Of a DNA stretch of 64,000 nucleotides, positions 1 to 7,537 are shown in pieces; position 1 is the stretch's first letter; every line of letters starts with the position of its first letter. Source of the DNA: Rhizobium sp. CF080. GTDB lineage: Bacteria > Pseudomonadota > Alphaproteobacteria > Rhizobiales > Rhizobiaceae. Location of the stretch: the NCBI RefSeq assembly GCF_000282095.2, contig NZ_AKKC02000008.1, forward strand, positions 496,001-560,000. Direction: 5' to 3'. A program made the position numbers and the translations under genes. Under the pieces are notes generated by a model that saw nothing but the letters and a program-made list of their open reading frames with translations, was not told the DNA's origin and ran no database searches.

Positions 1-224
1 GTATGAGCCTGGTCGATGCCGCCGGTGCGGCTTCGGCCGACATCCAATTCCTGCAATCCGATGATATCCGGTTCCAGGGCGGCAATGACCTCGGCCACCC
101 GGGCAGGATCAAGCCGGCGATCGGTACCGATGCAGCTATGCACATTGTAGCTCAGGATTTTCAGGCGATGCCTTGCGGGGATGAGGCGGGCCGTGGATGG
201 CGATGCTGCTGTCTGATCCGTCAT
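1..224 (-). CDS. Endonuclease/exonuclease/phosphatase family protein (N-terminal part; gene runs off the window edge)
   Basis: The visible 74 codons read on the minus strand contain ILSYNVHSCIGTD followed by DIIGLQELD, the opening two motifs (Asn and Glu metal/active-site positions) of the EEP fold. Members hydrolyse phosphodiester bonds in nucleic acids, phospholipids or inositol phosphates; the substrate here cannot be told. The gene is cut by the window start. It lies next to a phospholipase D-like gene and a YbhN-like gene, which suggests a lipid or envelope role (inference). The ATG at 224 sits only about 10 bases after a putative EcfG -10 element, so the mRNA would be nearly leaderless. 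Confidence 0.8.
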   Translation of the reverse strand, partial: MTDQTAASPSTARLIPARHRLKILSYNVHSCIGTDRRLDPARVAEVIAALEPDIIGLQELDVGRSRTGGIDQAH

Positions 225-231
225 GGCGCTG

Positions 232-256
232 GGAACACCTTGGCCCCGGTTTCGTT
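232..256 (+). promoter_or_regulatory. EcfG-type promoter for the YbhN-like gene
   Basis: GGAAC at 232-236, 16 bases, CGTT at 253-256: an exact match to the alphaproteobacterial general-stress consensus. The expected start of transcription is near 263, ahead of the ATG at 290. It overlaps a second promoter on the opposite strand. Confidence 0.7.
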
Positions 257-258
257 CC
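234..258 (-). promoter_or_regulatory. EcfG-type promoter for the EEP-family gene
   Basis: On the minus strand GGAAC (258-254), 16 bases, TGTT (237-234). Its -35 overlaps the -10 of the plus-strand promoter and the reverse, so the two face each other over the same 27 bases. Confidence 0.55.
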
Positions 259-289
259 CGTTCTTATACAGCCGTTTACGTGAGGGACC

Positions 290-1231
290 ATGATCGCCAG
301 ACGCCATCTGCTCAAACTTCTGATCGGCGCCGCGATCTGCCTGGCAGGCTTCCTCGTTTATCGCAGTCTTGGTCGCTACTCGCTCGACGAGATCGAGGAA
401 TCCGTTCAGTCGATCGCCGGGTTCCGGCTGGCGAGCGCCTTCTTTTTCGTCATCCTTTCCTATCTCTGCCTTGGCGGGTTCGATGCGCTCGCCGTGCGTT
501 ATGCCGGCAAACCTCTTCTCCTGCGCCAGACTTCGCTCGCCTCCTTCACGGCGCTGTCGATCGGCCACACTGTCGGGCTTGCGGCGCTCAGCAGCGGTGC
601 CGTGCGCTACCGGTTCTACACACGCTGGGGTCTGACCGGCGAGGATATTGCCAAGGTCATCGTGTTCTGCGGGGTGACCGTCGGCCTTGGACTTGGAACG
701 CTCGCCGGGCTTGCACTCATCCTCCAACAAGGCGATGCGGCGGATCTGCTCGGCCTCGACGGGGCGGCACGGCTCATGGTCGGCCTTCTCTGCCTTACCG
801 GGCCTGCGGCCTATCTGCTGATCTGTGCCTTCGTGCGCCGCCCGCTTGTCGTGCGCAACTGGCGTTTCGAGCCGCCGGCGATGCGGCTTGCGCTCGGCCA
901 GATCGTCATCGGCACGCTGAATTTCGCCTGCGTCACGGCTTCCATCCAGCAGCTTCTGGCAAGCTTTACCGATGCCGGCTACTTGGCTGTAGCCAGCGCC
1001 TATGTCACCGCCAACATAGCCTCGCTGATCAGCCACGTGCCGGGCGGGCTCGGCGTGCTGGAGGCGACCATGCTCGGCATCCTGCCGACATCCGCCTCGA
1101 TCGGCGCGCTGGTCGCCTTCCGTGTGCTCTATTATTTCGTGCCGCTCACGGTCGGCGTGCCGACGCTTCTCGTCACCGAGGCCTATTATCGTCATCGGGG
1201 GGCTAAGTTCCTAGAGCAGACGGTGATGTGA
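290..1231 (+). CDS. YbhN/UPF0104-type membrane protein (lysylphosphatidylglycerol synthase transmembrane-region family)
   Basis: A 313-residue protein with about seven or eight hydrophobic segments. It carries the family landmark HVPGGLGVLEA near residue 255 and an early membrane region around GLAALSSGAVRYRFY. It corresponds to the integral-membrane half of MprF-like lysyl-PG synthases, without the soluble transferase domain, so the family role is lipid handling or flipping at the inner membrane rather than aminoacylation. The start is preceded by GAGGG. Its last 21 bases overlap the end of the convergent phospholipase D-like gene. Clustering with a PLD-like and an EEP protein recurs in rhizobia (recalled, not checked here). 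Confidence 0.85.
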   Translation: MIARRHLLKLLIGAAICLAGFLVYRSLGRYSLDEIEESVQSIAGFRLASAFFFVILSYLCLGGFDALAVRYAGKPLLLRQTSLASFTALSIGHTVGLAALSSGAVRYRFYTRWGLTGEDIAKVIVFCGVTVGLGLGTLAGLALILQQGDAADLLGLDGAARLMVGLLCLTGPAAYLLICAFVRRPLVVRNWRFEPPAMRLALGQIVIGTLNFACVTASIQQLLASFTDAGYLAVASAYVTANIASLISHVPGGLGVLEATMLGILPTSASIGALVAFRVLYYFVPLTVGVPTLLVTEAYYRHRGAKFLEQTVM

Positions 1232-2716
1232 CAGGCGGGAAAAAAGCCGCCTGAAACCCGCCTTGATTTCCGGGATCGGCCAGAAAGGCTGTTTCGGATC
1301 GATGATCCCCGTGCCGACCAGCGAGCTTGTCTCCCCCTTTTCCGTATCGACGACGAAGCTCCGCAGGCCGCGAGGCTTGACGTTCAATCGGTCGACGGCG
1401 GCCAGCATGGAGCCGGTTTCCTTGATGATCTGGGCCACTTCCGCCGGCGCCGCATCGAGATGTTCGGCGATCAGGTCGTTGCGGAGAGCTGTGATCGCCT
1501 GTCGTCCCGCCGGGTCCGAGGTTTCGATCGCAAGGTCCGCCTCCGTGTCCAGCCCTTCCGAACGGTTGTTCAGGTTGGAAGAGCCGACGCGCACGAACTG
1601 GTCGTCGACGATGATCAGTTTGGAATGAACGATGATCTCCTGTTCGCCGCCCTTGCCGTCCGCCGCCACGGCAAAGAAAACCCGCAGCCGCCCATAACGA
1701 TCGGCGCGCTTCAGGCGACGGATCAGCCGGTTGCGGTTGTTGCCCATCATCAGCTTTTCCAGGAAGCCGTGGGACTCGCGAGTGACGATCACGACGACCT
1801 CCGGCCCGTCGACCTTTCTGAGGCGCTTGGCGAGCGTGCGCGCCACGCCGAAGGAGGCGAGATACTGCGTTTCGATATAAAGATGGCGTTTGGCGGCCTT
1901 CAGCGCGTCATGGGTCAGCCGGATCGCCTCACGATGGCCGCGGCGGCCCTTCCACTTCCACGGCTCGGTCAGCGCCAGGCCGGTATTGCAATCGGTCAGC
2001 GCCGGTTCGAGACCTTCAGGCCAGGGGTTGTCACCCGGCATGTCGAGTGCCGCCAGCACTTCGCGTGTCGCCTTCTTCCAGCGACGGCGCGCGACATCGC
2101 CGATCAGCTTTGCGGTATCGCCGGTCACGATCGTCTGCATGTCGTGGACCGGGCCATAGGCGGTTCCGTCCGGAGACCGGCGCAGGGGATTGACGATGGA
2201 GTGGCTGCGGTCGTCCCAGCGGCGCGCGGTGAGGTCGATGCCGCCGAGAAACGCCGTCCGGTCGTCGATCGCGACGATCTTCTGGTGATGGCTGGCGCGC
2301 AGCGGGTGATCGAAATCGAAATGCAGCAAGATGCGCGGATGGTCGTTCCAGTCCATCTTGCCGAACATCTTGAGGCTCTTGCCGGAATAGACCGGCCCCA
2401 TGCCCCAGACCAGGATGCGGACTTCAAGCGCAGGCTTTTCCTCGACCATCCTGCGCAGCAGCGCGCCGAGCGTCTCGCCATCGGGATCGCGGGGGCGGAG
2501 CAGGATGCCGGGATTGAAATCCCAGCCGATGATGAAGACCGAGCGTTCCGCCTGCCTCAGCACCTGATCGAGCCGGGAATAATAGTCTTCGCCATCGATC
2601 AGGAAAGCGAGCTTGTCCGCCTTCGCACTGCGCCAGGCATTGCGGCCGGGGCGGATGATCGGTTCGAATGGAAGTGCTGTTTCCCCGGTCGGGATCGATT
2701 GCGTTCTTACGTCCAC
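1211..2716 (-). CDS. Phospholipase D-like / cardiolipin-synthase-like protein
   Basis: About 501 residues with two HKD half-sites: HHQKIVAIDDRTAFLGG in the N-terminal half and HSKLIIVDDQFVRVGSSN in the C-terminal half, which together form the PLD active site. Members transfer or hydrolyse phosphatidyl groups (phospholipase D, cardiolipin synthase). No clear N-terminal membrane helices are visible, unlike classical cardiolipin synthases. The open frame reaches 2743 (TTG), but that codon is inside the predicted start region of an EcfG promoter (-10 at 2750-2747). I therefore chose the GTG at 2716, which has GAGG eight bases upstream. A C-terminal tail of roughly 100 residues follows the second HKD site. 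Confidence 0.85.
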   Translation of the reverse strand: MDVRTQSIPTGETALPFEPIIRPGRNAWRSAKADKLAFLIDGEDYYSRLDQVLRQAERSVFIIGWDFNPGILLRPRDPDGETLGALLRRMVEEKPALEVRILVWGMGPVYSGKSLKMFGKMDWNDHPRILLHFDFDHPLRASHHQKIVAIDDRTAFLGGIDLTARRWDDRSHSIVNPLRRSPDGTAYGPVHDMQTIVTGDTAKLIGDVARRRWKKATREVLAALDMPGDNPWPEGLEPALTDCNTGLALTEPWKWKGRRGHREAIRLTHDALKAAKRHLYIETQYLASFGVARTLAKRLRKVDGPEVVVIVTRESHGFLEKLMMGNNRNRLIRRLKRADRYGRLRVFFAVAADGKGGEQEIIVHSKLIIVDDQFVRVGSSNLNNRSEGLDTEADLAIETSDPAGRQAITALRNDLIAEHLDAAPAEVAQIIKETGSMLAAVDRLNVKPRGLRSFVVDTEKGETSSLVGTGIIDPKQPFWPIPEIKAGFRRLFSRLSHHRLL

Positions 2717-2746
2717 CTGCGCCACCTCGTCTTGGAATCGCAAATG

Positions 2747-2772
2747 AACGCGCGGAATTTGCGCTTTGTTCC
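2747..2772 (-). promoter_or_regulatory. EcfG-type promoter for the PLD-like gene
   Basis: Minus strand GGAAC (2772-2768), 17 bases, CGTT (2750-2747). Exact consensus; it rules out the upstream TTG start of the PLD gene. Confidence 0.7.
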
Positions 2773-2814
2773 AAGCTCGGATGCTGCGCTGTCCGGAAGA
2801 AAGCCGAGCGGATG

Positions 2815-3018
2815 CTATTCGACGATCGTCTGCCGTGTCGGGTTGGGCGTAATGAAGTCGTTATCGCCCGCTCCGAAGAATTCCATCGCGATGATAAGCC
2901 CGAGAAGGATGAGAATTGCAGCCACCAGCAGCTTCCAAAGCCCGCCGGCTATCGGCGCCGGGCTGCTTTCTCCCTGCACTTCGCTGCGGTCTGCACGTGT
3001 GTGGCTATGTATGGTCAT
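2815..3018 (-). CDS. Small single-pass membrane protein, unknown function
   Basis: 67 residues from the ATG at 3018. A hydrophilic N-terminus of about 27 residues is followed by one strong hydrophobic segment (LWKLLVAAILILLGLIIAM) and a short acidic, polar tail. I recognise no family. An in-frame start 13 codons upstream exists (3057) but adds only basic residues and overlaps the end of the next gene. It lies downstream of a proline-rich 60-residue gene on the same strand and may share its EcfG promoter. The size and the single helix fit the small stress-induced membrane proteins common in general stress regulons. Confidence 0.55.
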   Translation of the reverse strand: MTIHSHTRADRSEVQGESSPAPIAGGLWKLLVAAILILLGLIIAMEFFGAGDNDFITPNPTRQTIVE

Positions 3019-3053
3019 AGTCGATCTACCGGCACGTTCGCGCCGGCACCTCT

Positions 3054-3236
3054 TCAAGTGGATGCCATGTTGCCGCGCGGCATATAGACCGGCGGACTGG
3101 GATTCTCGTCAGGATTGGGCAACGGTGCCTCATCCGGCAGCCGGTCGGGTTCCGGTTCGGTGATCGGTGGATCCGGTTTCCAGATCGGTGCCGGCATGGG
3201 CGGCCGTTCACTTGGTTCGCGAGGATCGGGTATCAT
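3054..3236 (-). CDS. Proline-rich small protein, unknown function
   Basis: 60 residues, about one third proline, with repeated short PxP and PEP-like units and no hydrophobic helix. AGGAG lies six bases before the ATG and an EcfG-type promoter lies about 30 bases further upstream, which together argue for a real gene despite its low complexity. Similar proline-rich small proteins are annotated as hypothetical in rhizobia (recalled). Composition predicts a disordered protein. No function can be assigned. Confidence 0.6.
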   Translation of the reverse strand: MIPDPREPSERPPMPAPIWKPDPPITEPEPDRLPDEAPLPNPDENPSPPVYMPRGNMAST

Positions 3237-3261
3237 GGAAAACTCCTGTTACTCATTCCAC

Positions 3262-3286
3262 AACCGCCCGACATGGCGATTGTTCC
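3262..3286 (-). promoter_or_regulatory. EcfG-type promoter for the proline-rich small protein
   Basis: Minus strand GGAAC (3286-3282), 16 bases, GGTT (3265-3262). One mismatch to CGTT. The predicted start of transcription is about 20 bases before the ATG at 3236. Confidence 0.6.
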
Positions 3287-3299
3287 TCGCGAATTGGCC

Positions 3300-3500
3300 T
3301 TACGGCTTCGTGGAGCCGGTGCTTGTCGGGTCCGTGCCGGGAGCAGGTGCAGGCATCTGCGCCGTGTCATTTGTCGCCGGGGGTGCCGGAGCTTGGGCCG
3401 TATTGTCTGACGTGCCGGTGAAATAATAGCCGCCAGCCAGCAAGAGGAGCACCACAATAATGCCTCCGATGATCGAATTTGCTCTTGTCTCGCGTGACAT
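3300..3500 (-). CDS. Small membrane-anchored protein with Ala/Pro-rich tail
   Basis: 66 residues from the ATG at 3500, preceded by GAGG. Residues about 8-26 form one hydrophobic helix (IIGGIIVVLLLLAGGYYF); the rest is a tail rich in Ala, Pro, Thr and Asp, suited to a flexible periplasmic extension. The longer frame to 3557 lacks a ribosome site. A GGAAC occurs upstream on this strand (3563-3559) with a poor -10 (N18-TT), so stress control is possible but weakly supported. Similar short proteins are common in Rhizobiaceae; function unknown. Confidence 0.6.
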   Translation of the reverse strand: MSRETRANSIIGGIIVVLLLLAGGYYFTGTSDNTAQAPAPPATNDTAQMPAPAPGTDPTSTGSTKP

Positions 3501-3580
3501 GATCTTCGCCTCTATGGCTTGTGAATTTGCCACTGGACAATTCGTAAACGGCGGCAATGTTCCAAAGTACTGGGGGAAGA

Positions 3581-3605
3581 GGAACTTCGGATGCTTTCAG
3601 GGGTT
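3581..3605 (+). promoter_or_regulatory. EcfG-type promoter for the DUF892 gene at 3675
   Basis: GGAAC (3581-3585), 16 bases, GGTT (3602-3605); one mismatch to CGTT. About 60 bases of leader would precede the ATG. Confidence 0.6.
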
Positions 3606-3674
3606 GAATCCGACGGTCTTGCGATCCGCATTCCAGGTAACCGATCTGGGCAACCAATTTGCGAGGAGAAGCGA

Positions 3675-4187
3675 ATGACCCATGCCCGAGACAATTTTCT
3701 TGCCTGGCTTCGTGCTGCCCATGCCATGGAGGAGCAGGCGATCACCACGCTCTCCGCCCAATCGCGGCGGATCGAGAGCTATCCCGACCTCAAGGCCCGG
3801 ATCGTACAGCACCTGCACGAGACAGAGGAACATGCCAGAGCGCTGAAGGCGCTCCTCGACCATTTTTCGGGGACCGGCAGCGTGTCGGCGATCAAGGACA
3901 TGGCCGCCAAACTGACGGCCAAGGCGCAGGGCGTCGGCGGCATGTTGACCAGTGACGAGGTCGTCAAGGGAGCAATGGCAAGTTACGCTTTCGAACACAT
4001 GGAGATCGCCAGCTACCGGGTCCTGATTGCAGCGGCGGACGAGTTGGACGAAATGGAAGCGAAAGCTGTCTTTGAACGCATCCTGGCCGAAGAGATCGCC
4101 ATGGCGGATTGGCTGGAAGCCAATCTGGACGCCATCACCCGCATATTCCTGATGCGGGACGAGCGGGACCTGATGGCAAAAAGATAG
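3675..4187 (+). CDS. Ferritin-like DUF892 (YciE/YciF-type) stress protein
   Basis: 170 residues, nearly all helical, with the spaced Glu/His pattern of a four-helix ferritin-like bundle: AMEEQAITTL, HLHETEEHARAL, EHMEIASYRVL and ILAEEIAMADWL. DUF892 proteins belong to the YciE/YciF group induced by osmotic and general stress; their biochemical role is not settled. The start was set at the ATG 3675, which follows GAGGAG, rather than 28 codons upstream. A second, divergent DUF892 gene lies at 51001-51498. It ends near a convergent 71-residue gene. Confidence 0.85.
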   Translation: MTHARDNFLAWLRAAHAMEEQAITTLSAQSRRIESYPDLKARIVQHLHETEEHARALKALLDHFSGTGSVSAIKDMAAKLTAKAQGVGGMLTSDEVVKGAMASYAFEHMEIASYRVLIAAADELDEMEAKAVFERILAEEIAMADWLEANLDAITRIFLMRDERDLMAKR

Positions 4188-4225
4188 GCGACGGCCAGGC
4201 GCTGCAATGACGGCTGGCCGAGAGA

Positions 4226-4441
4226 TCAGGTTCTCAGGGGCGCGTCCGAATCCAGGTGGACCTGCAGCTCTCTTACGTCGCGCACACCCTGCTGATAAAG
4301 CTGGATGATCTGGGCTGCGAGATTGTTTGCGGCAAGGCTGCCGCCGGCCAACCCGCGTTCGGCACAGACATCATCAAAAAAACGTTGAAGAAATGCCAGT
4401 TCACTCGGCTCGAAAGTGTTGGTCAGGACTGCTGCGTTCAT
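4226..4441 (-). CDS. Small hypothetical protein (71 residues)
   Basis: A soluble, probably helical 71-residue protein (FEPSELAFLQRFFDDVCAERGL near the start, then AANNLAAQIIQLYQQG). A good ribosome site, GGGAGG, precedes the ATG at 4441. I recognise no named domain. Its ending is convergent with the DUF892 gene, with a weak inverted repeat (CGGCCAG/CTGGCCG, 4192-4220) between them. No EcfG-type promoter is visible upstream. Confidence 0.6.
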   Translation of the reverse strand: MNAAVLTNTFEPSELAFLQRFFDDVCAERGLAGGSLAANNLAAQIIQLYQQGVRDVRELQVHLDSDAPLRT

Positions 4442-4838
4442 TTTTCAGCCTCCCAAGTGGTGGCGAAAGCGCTTCCTGTCTTCCAGTCGCCGGCGCCCTG
4501 TTTTTCTCTTAAGCCAGCGATGGCCAAAGACTACTACTTCTCCTTCCCTTTGCAAGGGAAGAAAGCAGGTTAGCTCCCGCTGAGGTGGCTTTGGGTCCTT
4601 TCTCAACCAGTCGTGAATGTACGTGCTTTTTCAGTCGTTAAGACGGTTAGCCTCGTGATCGTGAAACTGCGGCCATGTGTTTCGAACTGGCTTTGGCGAT
4701 GAGGTCTGTCTCCTGGTTTTCTTCTGCTCAAAGGCAGAACCGCGCCGAAGAGTTTTTGATCCGCGGAAAATCGGATAGGAGAAATCTGAATGATCTCTCT
4801 GCACAGATTTTAAGATTTCAGCCCTAGGGTTTCGGGTT
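4442..4838. other. Intergenic region between the stress block and the polysaccharide cluster
   Basis: About 400 bases with no convincing gene and no EcfG-type site. It contains one clean inverted repeat, CTTCCCTT-TGC-AAGGGAAG at 4543-4561, without a T-run. The segment has lower G+C and mixed composition and marks the boundary between two functional blocks. Confidence 0.6.
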
Positions 4839-5960
4839 ATGAGGCACGAATTCAGCTCAGCTTTTCCGAAGGCTGCCGATACGATAAATCCCTCGGGGAT
4901 GCGGATTCTCCAGCTCGTCACCCATGACAAGATGGGTGGCGTGCGCACGCTCGTGCAGATGGTCGAAACCGGTCTGCACGCCCGCGGTTTCGACGTGCAG
5001 ACCCTGCCTCTCGACACCGGTCACGGAACGATGCCGACGCTTCGCAATCTCGCGCGCCTCGGATGGGCCATCGTTTCCCGAAAATACGACGCGATATTCA
5101 CCTATCAGGCGGCGGCCTCCGTCTTCGGCGGCTTTCTCGGCTTTCTGGGGCGGGTGCCCGTGCGCGCTGCCCATCACACCGCAGCGCCGGAGGGTATTCG
5201 CCGGCATTGGAAGGCGCTTGACTGGCTCTTCGGCTCGACGGGAATCTTCACCCATTTCGTATCGAATTCCGTATCGACCAGCGCTTCGTTCAACAAATGG
5301 CCCGCTGCTTATCGGCGTCGTTTTATTTTGATCCCGCACGGTGTCGATCCCATTCCGCCGGCTCGCGCGGCGGTCGACTGGCGGCAGCGCCTTTCCATTC
5401 CGCAGGAAGCTTTCGTCCTGGTCGCCACCGGCAGGCTGGTAGATCAGAAGGACCACGCGGTATTGGTGGAGGCGCTCCGAATGCTGCTGGGGATGCATCT
5501 GATCATCGCGGGTGATGGTCCCAACCGGGAGGCGCTGCAAGACAAGGCACGGGCTCTCGATGTGGCGGAGCGCGTCCATCTGGTCGGCTCCATCAACCGG
5601 GACGAACTCGGCGACATCCTGACGGCCGGGAATATCTATGTGTTTCCGTCGATCTGGGAGACTTTCGGCCTTGCCGGGGTGGAGGCTTCGATGGCGGGGC
5701 TACCGGTTGTCGCATCCGATCTCCCGGTTCTGCGGGAGGTGCTGTGCATCGGCGACGAGCACGAAAACGCCACCATGACACGGTTCCATCCGCCCTGCGA
5801 TGCGATCAGCCTTGCCGAGGCGATCAGAAACCTGGCTGCCAATTATCCGGATGCGCAGCTTCGGAAGGATTTTGCGCGATTGCATCAGGAGCATCACAGC
5901 CGGGAGCTGATGCTGGAGCGGTATACGAATTTCCTGCGCTCCGAGAGCGGCGCCCGCTGA
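4839..5960 (+). CDS. GT4-family glycosyltransferase (first of two in the cluster)
   Basis: 373 residues as an open frame; the conserved part begins at Met21 (MRILQLVTHDKMGGVRTLV, base 4899), so the true start is uncertain. N-terminal GT-B domain with a Gly-rich MGGVRTL loop, then the nucleotide-sugar domain with VATGRLVDQKDH, IIAGDGPNREAL and the GT4 E-x7-E region FPSIWETFGLAGVEASMAGLPVVASD. Transfers a sugar from a nucleotide donor to a growing lipid-linked glycan on the cytoplasmic side; donor and linkage unknown. It is convergent with the flippase gene 24 bases downstream. Confidence 0.85.
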   Translation: MRHEFSSAFPKAADTINPSGMRILQLVTHDKMGGVRTLVQMVETGLHARGFDVQTLPLDTGHGTMPTLRNLARLGWAIVSRKYDAIFTYQAAASVFGGFLGFLGRVPVRAAHHTAAPEGIRRHWKALDWLFGSTGIFTHFVSNSVSTSASFNKWPAAYRRRFILIPHGVDPIPPARAAVDWRQRLSIPQEAFVLVATGRLVDQKDHAVLVEALRMLLGMHLIIAGDGPNREALQDKARALDVAERVHLVGSINRDELGDILTAGNIYVFPSIWETFGLAGVEASMAGLPVVASDLPVLREVLCIGDEHENATMTRFHPPCDAISLAEAIRNLAANYPDAQLRKDFARLHQEHHSRELMLERYTNFLRSESGAR

Positions 5961-5984
5961 TCCCGGTACTGGGTTGATGGTCGG

Positions 5985-7409
5985 CTAGCCGCGTCGGGGA
6001 TAAACCCGCTGAAGCAGCGAGCGGGCATCGAACAGGTTCCAACGCAGGGCGATATAAGCGCTGGCGATGCCGATCAGGACGAAATTGATGGCGCTCGCCA
6101 CCGGTTCTCCCGCCGGGATTTCAACGCCCTTACCAACCACAACCAGAGATATGCCGAGAGCCAGCAGCATGCCGCCCCGCGGCAGGTCGAGCGGCATGCG
6201 CAGGTTTCCGGACGCATAGATCAGGCAGATCAGCAGCGCCGCCGCCTGCCCGAGCGTGAAGGCAATGGCGGCGCCCATTGCGGCGTATGGAGGGATCAGC
6301 AGGTAGCTCAGCGTCCCGGTGACCGCCAGCATCGCAACAGAAGCGACCAGTTCCAGGTTCGTTGTCCCGCTGAAATAGATGACCTGACCGAAATAGTGTG
6401 ACCGCATGACGAGAAAGGCATTGGCGACGAGCAGGATCGGCATGATCTGCGTGACGACCGGCAGATAGCTCGGAGCCAGCAGGACCGCAAAGATGACGTC
6501 GCCCAGCAGGATGAAGGACACCGTGCCGAAGATGACGATATAGCATTGGGTAATGAAGGCGCGCTTGAGAGTATTCCTCGTTTCGGCCCGATTCCCCTCG
6601 GTATGGAGGTTCTTGGCGCTTGAAATATAGCCCGCGCTGATTGCCTCGGCCAAAACCAGGAAAGTCTGCTTCATGAGGTCGAGCACGGTACCGTAGGGTG
6701 CGACGGTGCTGGTATTATAGAGGCCTGCCAAGAGCAGCCGGTCGACGTTCATCGCGGCTGCTGAGGCGCCGAAGGCTATGGCAAGCGGCCAGCCGTAGCG
6801 CCACATCCGCCGCACGTCGCTGCCCCGCGGCCAGACGAAGCCGGAGGCCCATATGGTGCGGCTGAAATGACGGAAAACTGGCACGGAGCCCAAGGCGTAA
6901 CCCAATCCGACGCCTGCCAGCAGTGCGCCGGGCGTGTCGAATTCGAGCACGGCGATGAAACCGAACAGCAGGGAGAAGATGCTGCGGGCAATGGTCGCGA
7001 TCGCGACGAGCCGGACAAGCAGGTGGGCGCGGCTGATTTCGACGGCGACAAAATACAATGTGAAGCAAATCACCAGCAAGCTGCTGCTGACCGCAACCCC
7101 GGCATGCAATGTTCCCAACAGGTAGAACAGGTATATGAAGCCGATCGCCGGTAACATGACGGCCCCTGAAACCAGCAGCAGGGCGCCCGCGAGCCGATCG
7201 GCTTCCTTCGGGTCGTATCGCCCGAAATGCGCGAAGACGATCCACTGGACGCCCAGGCTATAGACCATCATGCATATGGAAAACCCGACGATGTACTGGC
7301 CGTATACCTCGGCGCTGGTCATGCGGGTGAAGATGGAAACCGACACGAGATTGATGATCGCCGAGGTCGCCCGCGAGGCTAAATACACCGAGGCATGTCT
7401 ATCGCTCAA
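5985..7409 (-). CDS. Polysaccharide flippase-like (MOP/Wzx superfamily) membrane protein
   Basis: 474 residues with about twelve to fourteen membrane segments and the N-terminal pattern of oligosaccharide flippases (YLASRATSAIINLVSVSIFTR). Proteins of this type move undecaprenyl-linked repeat units across the inner membrane. The start is a TTG at 7409 after GGGCGA; no in-frame ATG lies nearby. The gene is divergent from the second GT4 gene. It is the only flippase candidate in the cluster and would pair with the O-antigen ligase/polymerase-like gene at 10351-11658 and the Wzz-like gene at 13045-14685 (inference). Confidence 0.82.
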   Translation of the reverse strand: MSDRHASVYLASRATSAIINLVSVSIFTRMTSAEVYGQYIVGFSICMMVYSLGVQWIVFAHFGRYDPKEADRLAGALLLVSGAVMLPAIGFIYLFYLLGTLHAGVAVSSSLLVICFTLYFVAVEISRAHLLVRLVAIATIARSIFSLLFGFIAVLEFDTPGALLAGVGLGYALGSVPVFRHFSRTIWASGFVWPRGSDVRRMWRYGWPLAIAFGASAAAMNVDRLLLAGLYNTSTVAPYGTVLDLMKQTFLVLAEAISAGYISSAKNLHTEGNRAETRNTLKRAFITQCYIVIFGTVSFILLGDVIFAVLLAPSYLPVVTQIMPILLVANAFLVMRSHYFGQVIYFSGTTNLELVASVAMLAVTGTLSYLLIPPYAAMGAAIAFTLGQAAALLICLIYASGNLRMPLDLPRGGMLLALGISLVVVGKGVEIPAGEPVASAINFVLIGIASAYIALRWNLFDARSLLQRVYPRRG

Positions 7410-7537
7410 TTTCGTCGCCCAATAATATGCATTTGGTCAGAATTAACCGCTAACCCTCTAGGGTAGGCAGGATCGTTGCCGGGAGTGGTATAGATCCTTC
7501 CTTAGCAGGAAAAAATGCAATAATCATAGGGCATGTG

